Shown piece by piece: positions 59,801 to 64,000 of a DNA stretch of 64,000 nucleotides. Source of the DNA: Scleromitrula shiraiana (taxonomy: Eukaryota > Ascomycota > Leotiomycetes > Helotiales > Sclerotiniaceae); NCBI GenBank assembly GCA_028455995.1, contig JABELC010000002.1, positions 3,596,001 to 3,660,000 on the forward strand. The letters are read 5' to 3'. The position numbers were made by a program, and so were the translations under genes. Below the pieces are notes generated by a model that was given only the letters and a program-made list of their open reading frames with translations, was not told the DNA's origin and ran no database searches. Each line of letters begins with the position of its first letter. Within the stretch, counting starts at the first letter, position 1.

Positions 59801-61372
59801 AAGAGCAGAGCTGAGATGGCTAAGAAAGTAAAGATGTGGATGCGGGAGAGTCGGGGTGATGAATTTCTTGAACTTGGTGAAGTTGAGCAAGGGAAGGGGA
59901 ATGGGATGGAAAAAGTGGTGGAGAAGGAGGATACTAAAGATGCAAGGGGGAAAGTTGAAAGCGAAGGGAAAGGGAAGAAGAAGGGGAAAGTAATCGATGA
60001 AAACGAAACACCAGTCTCTCAACTACTTCGGGAAATTATTGTTCGAGATGAGGGCGCTAATGGTGCGTCGAATTTGTCACATCCTTCTGGTGATGGTTTT
60101 GATAACCCTCCAGTTCAAGAAGAGGGGTCAGGTTATGTCGACGAAGCTACTTTAGCTGCTATGGGGATAGTTCCATCTATAGCACCACCTTCCGATTCCG
60201 ACTCCGATAGCAATTCAGACGCGGGTATACCCAAGATCCCTAGATCACCATTCCCAATCAACCCCAACCCTACTTCCTCACACAGCTCCACCAGCCCCCC
60301 CTTCCCCGGCCTCTTCCCCTCTCTCCTCCACCACCCAACCCTCATCTTCGAACTAACCCTGCACTTGACCCCTCGCTCCCTTCTCTCCCTCTACACACTC
60401 TCCCGTCCCTACCACCTCCTCCTAAACGGTCACCTCTCGCACGTCATCAAATCCCTCGCCCGAACCCAATATCCCGTTTCCTACGCCATCTTCCCCTCCT
60501 ACCTCTACCGCTCCCTGCACGTGCCCGATCCAGTAGGTCGTTTGAATGCTTCCGGGGAGAGGAGATTAGTGCCCGGATTACGATATTACCTCATGATGGC
60601 GCACCGCGCCCGCGCCGTCCGCGATATCCTCGCGCATCTCGCTCGCCAGGGTCTCCGCTGTCCGGCAGGCACAAACACCACGCTCAAGAAACTCTGGTTC
60701 ACAATGGATATCTCGACATCACTAGCCCGCGTGCGATTATTCCATAACCGAGCATTCTGGACCAATACCGATCTCTATAACCTGCAACACTTTATCGTAA
60801 AATTGGATATGCGATTTAACGATCCAATTGATGGGCCCGGGAGTGATGCGTTGAGGAAATTAATGCTCGGACAGAGGGGCTTGAGTCCGCTCTGGAGATT
60901 ACTGGGACGGACGGGATTCACGGATATTTTTCAGCTCCGGCAGGCTATGACGCGGTACTCATACACACCCCCAGAAGGACTCAATGCGCCTCCGATACCA
61001 GAAGAAGGTATGTGGGGGATCCCGCGGGAGGAGGTAGGAAAAGGACATTTAGAAGGCTGGGGGAAGGGAAGTAAACATCTATTACGAGGAGATGAGCTGG
61101 TTATGAGGGAGAGTGTGAGACGGGGGTTGAATTTTAAAGATCGGGTGTTTTTTATGATGGTTTGGGGATATATTGACCCGATGACTGGGGAGGACACGAA
61201 GGCTAGCGTGGAGGAAATGTATGTTAGTGATGGGGAGGGGGAAAGTGATATGTGGGTTGAGAAGGGGGGTATGGAGAGTGAGTGGGCGGGAACGGGTATG
61301 AATTTAGAAGGTGTTAAAAGAATGGTTTTAGGAGAGGGGGAGGATGATGAGGATGAGGAGATGGATATGTAG
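56825..61372 (+). CDS. Very large Q/N-rich protein with F-box-like C-terminal domain
   Basis: A single uninterrupted frame of 1515 residues. After a poly-Gly start (MNFGGGGGGLG, from a GGC repeat), residues ~20-830 are very rich in Gln, Asn, Ser and Pro, a prion-like, disordered composition. Acidic patches follow (EEEESSDEDD ~ 840; ~940-960) and charged helical sequence at ~990-1060 (KSRAEMAKKVKMWMRESRGD). From ~1155 the character changes to ordered: FPSLLHHPTLIFELTLHLTP then RSLLSLYTLSRPYHLLLNGH looks like an F-box, and the sequence to ~1400 (VKLDMRFNDPIDGPGSDALR) resembles a conserved fungal domain of unknown function. The end is acidic. The conserved C-terminal part uses GC-rich codons in contrast to the Q-rich part. 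A role as an F-box adaptor or low-complexity regulator is inference only. Confidence 0.75.
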   Translation: MNFGGGGGGLGLSFVRDNENQEDEEMLFSDLMLHRIGESESSSNTLDSQQDQHHPDLDATPRPETHQLWSSFGSHDFLQLDAESQMMNDQSYPNIQSQPFSLQRVGNFDDYNQNQNYMQTTPMSHSNEQFQFSAQSNSRDAQFFNGVFFGDFQPRSSSQQSNHSQMNYYQDEDDNSKTPTQSQFQRIPPYINQSGSSHYTSNNPGSNSFQSQLRIDNGYQPQTYAQMNAAQFRHLPVTSSSHANNPQQSNYMQRESTMNFQPMVNNPEIRTRQAFQSRNPPRITQRSSNSRSNLRHDGRNTHILRGGNSVQRNNAHSYAATSLFGQRKPDDLSRKTTPMQTGDDIQLTEDSDDEIERAIYAAMDSNNASCLGFQNQNQNQIDISGSSQFRGNTQYQTNASYFQPQIPFQNGMNMSNRFNNQTTTPHTFASQTQNHIQQFGLRNRIGRQVEPDFMASSPFQQNSVTLQSYNNAYQQAVSFQQDTSLQQSSIDVSNHHVPPQFNQNPQLNHFVQQPPSQRYLQSPFQFDTNRNPRSNNPSPPTPPASSPNFVEEDHGNRNASHFWDNQRSAYTAANAAVNESMALDGQQSEVQTGENRQAGQSSSQSQGRSNQQLLLQLQKKTEHKATRQSDAQMTGVGGQSTQLQNYLHPQVHTQSRNGGNMNNDQSEIIHLTGRSSQQQNHLPLTNAQTLSSNSNIHQGLGIQVQQSQSPNVSTQVFHSQQQSSHQTGNPNTYQGLGVHVQQPQTMNPTAIQPNRFQSQSQYLGPPQMYHSHRLPRQQLLLQQPMAQPPVQQQISQYPQHMANNPHDSDPSEPDNTPDVSASSTSSSSAAEQEEQEGEEEESSDEDDIETPPLPYPRLPFQPASPRYHSILPHSSQPRPPHNPQLQPFLNPNPQHQHLQYQHLNAQLPHPPTYLMPNPNFNNPNTFTFQDTTTSEENGKEEETNEFGDEEDNADESKSEDDGEEDDKTPAWVKQVLCAAPPIDQEEVRREEAKSRAEMAKKVKMWMRESRGDEFLELGEVEQGKGNGMEKVVEKEDTKDARGKVESEGKGKKKGKVIDENETPVSQLLREIIVRDEGANGASNLSHPSGDGFDNPPVQEEGSGYVDEATLAAMGIVPSIAPPSDSDSDSNSDAGIPKIPRSPFPINPNPTSSHSSTSPPFPGLFPSLLHHPTLIFELTLHLTPRSLLSLYTLSRPYHLLLNGHLSHVIKSLARTQYPVSYAIFPSYLYRSLHVPDPVGRLNASGERRLVPGLRYYLMMAHRARAVRDILAHLARQGLRCPAGTNTTLKKLWFTMDISTSLARVRLFHNRAFWTNTDLYNLQHFIVKLDMRFNDPIDGPGSDALRKLMLGQRGLSPLWRLLGRTGFTDIFQLRQAMTRYSYTPPEGLNAPPIPEEGMWGIPREEVGKGHLEGWGKGSKHLLRGDELVMRESVRRGLNFKDRVFFMMVWGYIDPMTGEDTKASVEEMYVSDGEGESDMWVEKGGMESEWAGTGMNLEGVKRMVLGEGEDDEDEEMDM

Positions 61373-61382
61373 AGGAGATGTG

Positions 61383-61640
61383 GAGTAGATCAGTATAGTA
61401 TCTATATATTATAATATGAATCCAGCCAGCGATAGATCAATTACATAACTACTCACTCAAAATTTACATTATTCGAAACACAAAAAATGATTTTTAATAT
61501 ATGTATATAGTATATATATAAATATAGAGTAGATTACTATAGTATCTATATATTATAAATCCAGCCAGCGATAAATCGAATACATAACCACTCACCCAAA
61601 ATTCACACCATTCGAAACACAAAAAATGACCTTCAACATC
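61383..61640 (+). repeat. Direct duplication of ~110 bp
   Basis: Copy 1 (61383-61495) and copy 2 (61527-61640) share TATAGTATCTATATATTATA, CCAGCCAGCGAT and CATTCGAAACACAAAAAATGA-like blocks in the same order, with scattered substitutions. They lie just after the Q/N-rich gene, perhaps in its 3' UTR. Confidence 0.8.
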
Positions 61641-62380
61641 TATATATCCATTCAATAATCTGTGAAGTCGAATTACTTACATAGTATTTACTACCACGGC
61701 CTATCCATCTCGTTCATCTCCGTATACCTATCTACTAAGTTTTCTTTCCTTCCCTTTTCACCCTTTCCTTTCCTTTCCTTTCCTTCATTACCTCCCATAC
61801 ATACTAATACCACCCACCATCCCATCCGTCCCGTCCGTCCCGTCCGTCCTATCCTTCAGCCCTCCTACATATTTGCAGATAAGAGACCGCATAGAAGAGA
61901 TAAAGAGGCACGTCGATACCAATACCAATCCCAATCCATCACCATAACTACTCACAATTTATCATATCATATCACATCACATTCTCATACACAAAGGGCC
62001 ACACACACACTATACAGGAATTTCAAATCAAAAAAGGGGAATGGAATAAAAAGAACCTAATAATTTCATCCCATCCATCTATACGTCCATCTATACGTCC
62101 ATCTATCCGTCCAACCCAATCAACCAACTCACAACTCACTCCTAACGAACCAACCAACCAACCATCAACCTATTCCCATTACATTCTTATTCTGCCAAAT
62201 TGATCCGTTCCTTTCCATGCTTACCGTTCCATACCGTCCATACCATACCATACCGCTGCAAGAATCAACCAACCAATCATGCTACCATCCATCCATCCAT
62301 CCATCCATCCATCTATCCGTAAAACCACCTATTCAAACCTAAAGACCATTCATCCATCCATCCATCTAAGCAGCCCAACC

Positions 62381-62486
62381 ATACCATATCATATCATACC
62401 ATACCATACCATACCATATCATACCATACCATATCATACCATACCATATCATACCATACCATACCATACCATACCATACCATACCA
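62381..62486. repeat. Pentanucleotide array CATAC / CATAT
   Basis: About 20 units of CATAC and CATAT in irregular order. It generates periodic spurious frames on both strands (62279-62812 plus; 62366-62702 minus). Confidence 0.9.
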
Positions 62487-64000
62487 ATCCAACCCCCAAA
62501 TCCATTCATACAATATATCCCCCCCTCCACCAGCCATACCTCGACCCCAACAAGGCAAACCAAGCAAACAAGTCCGATCATCTAACCTATCCATCCACCC
62601 ATCCCTCCATCCATCCATCCCATCCCATATCAACCCCAACAATCCAAAACAACTCAAAGCCGTCAACCCCAGAAACCGCCCAAAAAGCGGTTTCGGAATC
62701 ACAGTTTAGCATATTTGTTATATGCATATATTGTTTCTTTCTCTTCTTTTCTTTTCCCAATTCAAATCTTCTCAAATCTTCCCAAATCAAATCAAATAAC
62801 TATATCAAATAGCTATATCAAATAGCTATATCAAAGACCTAAACTTAAATTTAAATTTAAGCCAAAGAAAATTCAACAGACAAACAAATAAACAAATACA
62901 ACAGAGAAGACAAGATCAGACTATTCACCAAAGAATCAATTCGATACTATCCGACTATAAGCCAACTATAAAGCAAGTTATAAAGCAAGTTATAAAACCA
63001 TAACAAGCACCAGTCTGGATACGTAGGGTTGATGCAAACAAAAAAATATCAAAAAAAAAAAAAACATTAAATATGAAATGAAAGGAAATAAGAGCTTGTA
63101 TACTAACATCATCAATAACATCATCATCAACATCAACAAGATAAACACGAAAAAACTCGAAAAGAAAACAGTAAATTAAAAATTAAAAATTAAAAAAATA
63201 AAAAAATAAAAAAAAAAATAACAAAAAAAAATCACGAACCCCGCTCCCTCCCCCGCTGTCCCCCCTCGCTGTCCCCCAAAACAATAAGGAGAAAGGGAAA
63301 AAAAAGAATAGAAAGGAAGGAGAGAAAGAACTATGAGATGAGATGAGATAAAAGAAGATAAAAGAAGATGAGATAAAATAAGATAAAAGAAGATGAGATA
63401 AAATAAGATGAGATTAAACAAAACAATAACTAATATATAGAAATCCTATCCATTCTTTCCTATCCATTCTCTTAAAAAAAAAAAAGAAAAACAAAACAAT
63501 TGTTAAACTAATACTAATACCCATCGTTATACATTTATTTGTTTGGTTTTTTTTAGAGAATTCGAATTCGAATTTGAATATGGATATGAATATAAACATA
63601 TCGAAGTAAGTAAGAAGAGATTACGTTTATTTATAAACTTTATTTCCTTCCATTCTATTCAAATTTCATTCCATGCAAATTTCCATTCAAATTTCATTCC
63701 CAATTTCATTCCCAATTTCATATCATTTCATTCCATAATAAAAAGAAGTACGAAGAGAAGATTTGAAGTTTTGATTGATTGATTGATCGATTGATTGATT
63801 GATTGAAGAAAAAAGGAAGAAAAGTAAATTTTAGACGAGAGAAGAATTTCTGCACAAAAAAGAAAAAAAAAAAAAGTTATTTTTAGACAACGACAACAAC
63901 AACAATAACAACAACAACAACGACAACAACGAGAGAGAGATATTAGACAGAGAAGACCAAGACCAAGACCAAGACCAAGATCAAGGACAAGCAAGACGCG

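Larger units (their letters stand above)
61373..64000. other. Repeat-rich non-coding end of the window
   Basis: No gene supported. Holds a ~110 bp direct duplication (61383-61495 / 61527-61640, listed separately), TTTCC repeats (~61765-61785), CGTCC repeats (61826-61850), CATC runs (62281-62312, 62346-62366, ~62590-62625), the CATAC/CATAT array (62381-62486), AAATAGCTATATC repeats (~62795-62835), A-rich tracts (~63175-63235), GATGAGATAAAA repeats (63332-63416), GATT (63775-63808), CAA (63892-63930) and ACCAAG (63955-63990). It may be a long 5' leader of a gene beyond the window. Confidence 0.5.

Noticed and set aside
62279..62812. 177-codon plus-strand frame of Ser/Ile/His/Pro repeats
   Set aside because: Translation of CATC and CATAC arrays.

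Overview
The window reads as nuclear DNA of a filamentous ascomycete. Genes carry many short introns (about 50-150 nt, GT..AG, often with a CTAAC/CTAAT-like branch site), the intergenic DNA is rich in simple repeats, and there are two strongly AT-rich islands of dead transposons that look like products of repeat-induced point mutation (RIP: CpA to TpA transitions). Protein families (CVNH lectin, CE15-CBM1, calcineurin, MUP1-type permease, CYS-3/MetR-type bZIP, Mmc1-like protein) fit Pezizomycotina. Leotiomycetes (Helotiales, near Botrytis/Sclerotinia) is my best guess, but it is inference only.

Layout. 1-3.1 kb holds two decayed genes (a small unknown protein and a kinase-like protein with five in-frame stops) and a 227 bp inverted-repeat element. 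3.9-6.0 kb is an intact eight-exon methionine-permease-like gene. 6.8-7.4 kb has possible gene debris. 7.9-13.8 kb has two divergently arranged, low-complexity, basic, unrecognised protein genes on either side of the first AT island, which holds TIR elements A (0.9 kb) and B (2.0 kb). 13.8-17.3 kb has no gene I can support. 17.3-19.7 kb holds a pICln/Lot5 homologue and a CYS-3/MetR-like bZIP factor, both on the minus strand. 22.6-31.4 kb is the second AT island. I read it as a three-level nest: an LTR retrotransposon (23,991-30,589) inside a foldback-type TIR element (23,522-31,106), inside an outer pair of inverted repeats (22,592-31,391). 32.3-32.8 kb is an intact CVNH gene. 33.7-35.4 kb is a broken CE15 glucuronoyl esterase with a CBM1 module.

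37.8-61.4 kb is the conserved, gene-dense part: calcineurin catalytic subunit, a conserved fungal unknown, an Mmc1-like mitochondrial protein, a WW-domain protein, a DHA2-type MFS transporter, a PMP3-family membrane proteolipid, signal peptidase subunit SPC3 and a 1515-residue Q/N-rich protein with an F-box-like segment. The gaps between them, and the last 2.6 kb, are dense in microsatellites.

The conserved genes do not form one pathway. The most informative themes are the transposon islands with RIP-type damage, the pseudogenes near them, and the presence in one window of a methionine-permease-like gene and a sulfur-regulator-type bZIP gene. Exon coordinates were worked out by eye from splice consensus, reading frame and remembered family sequences; no search or alignment program was run.
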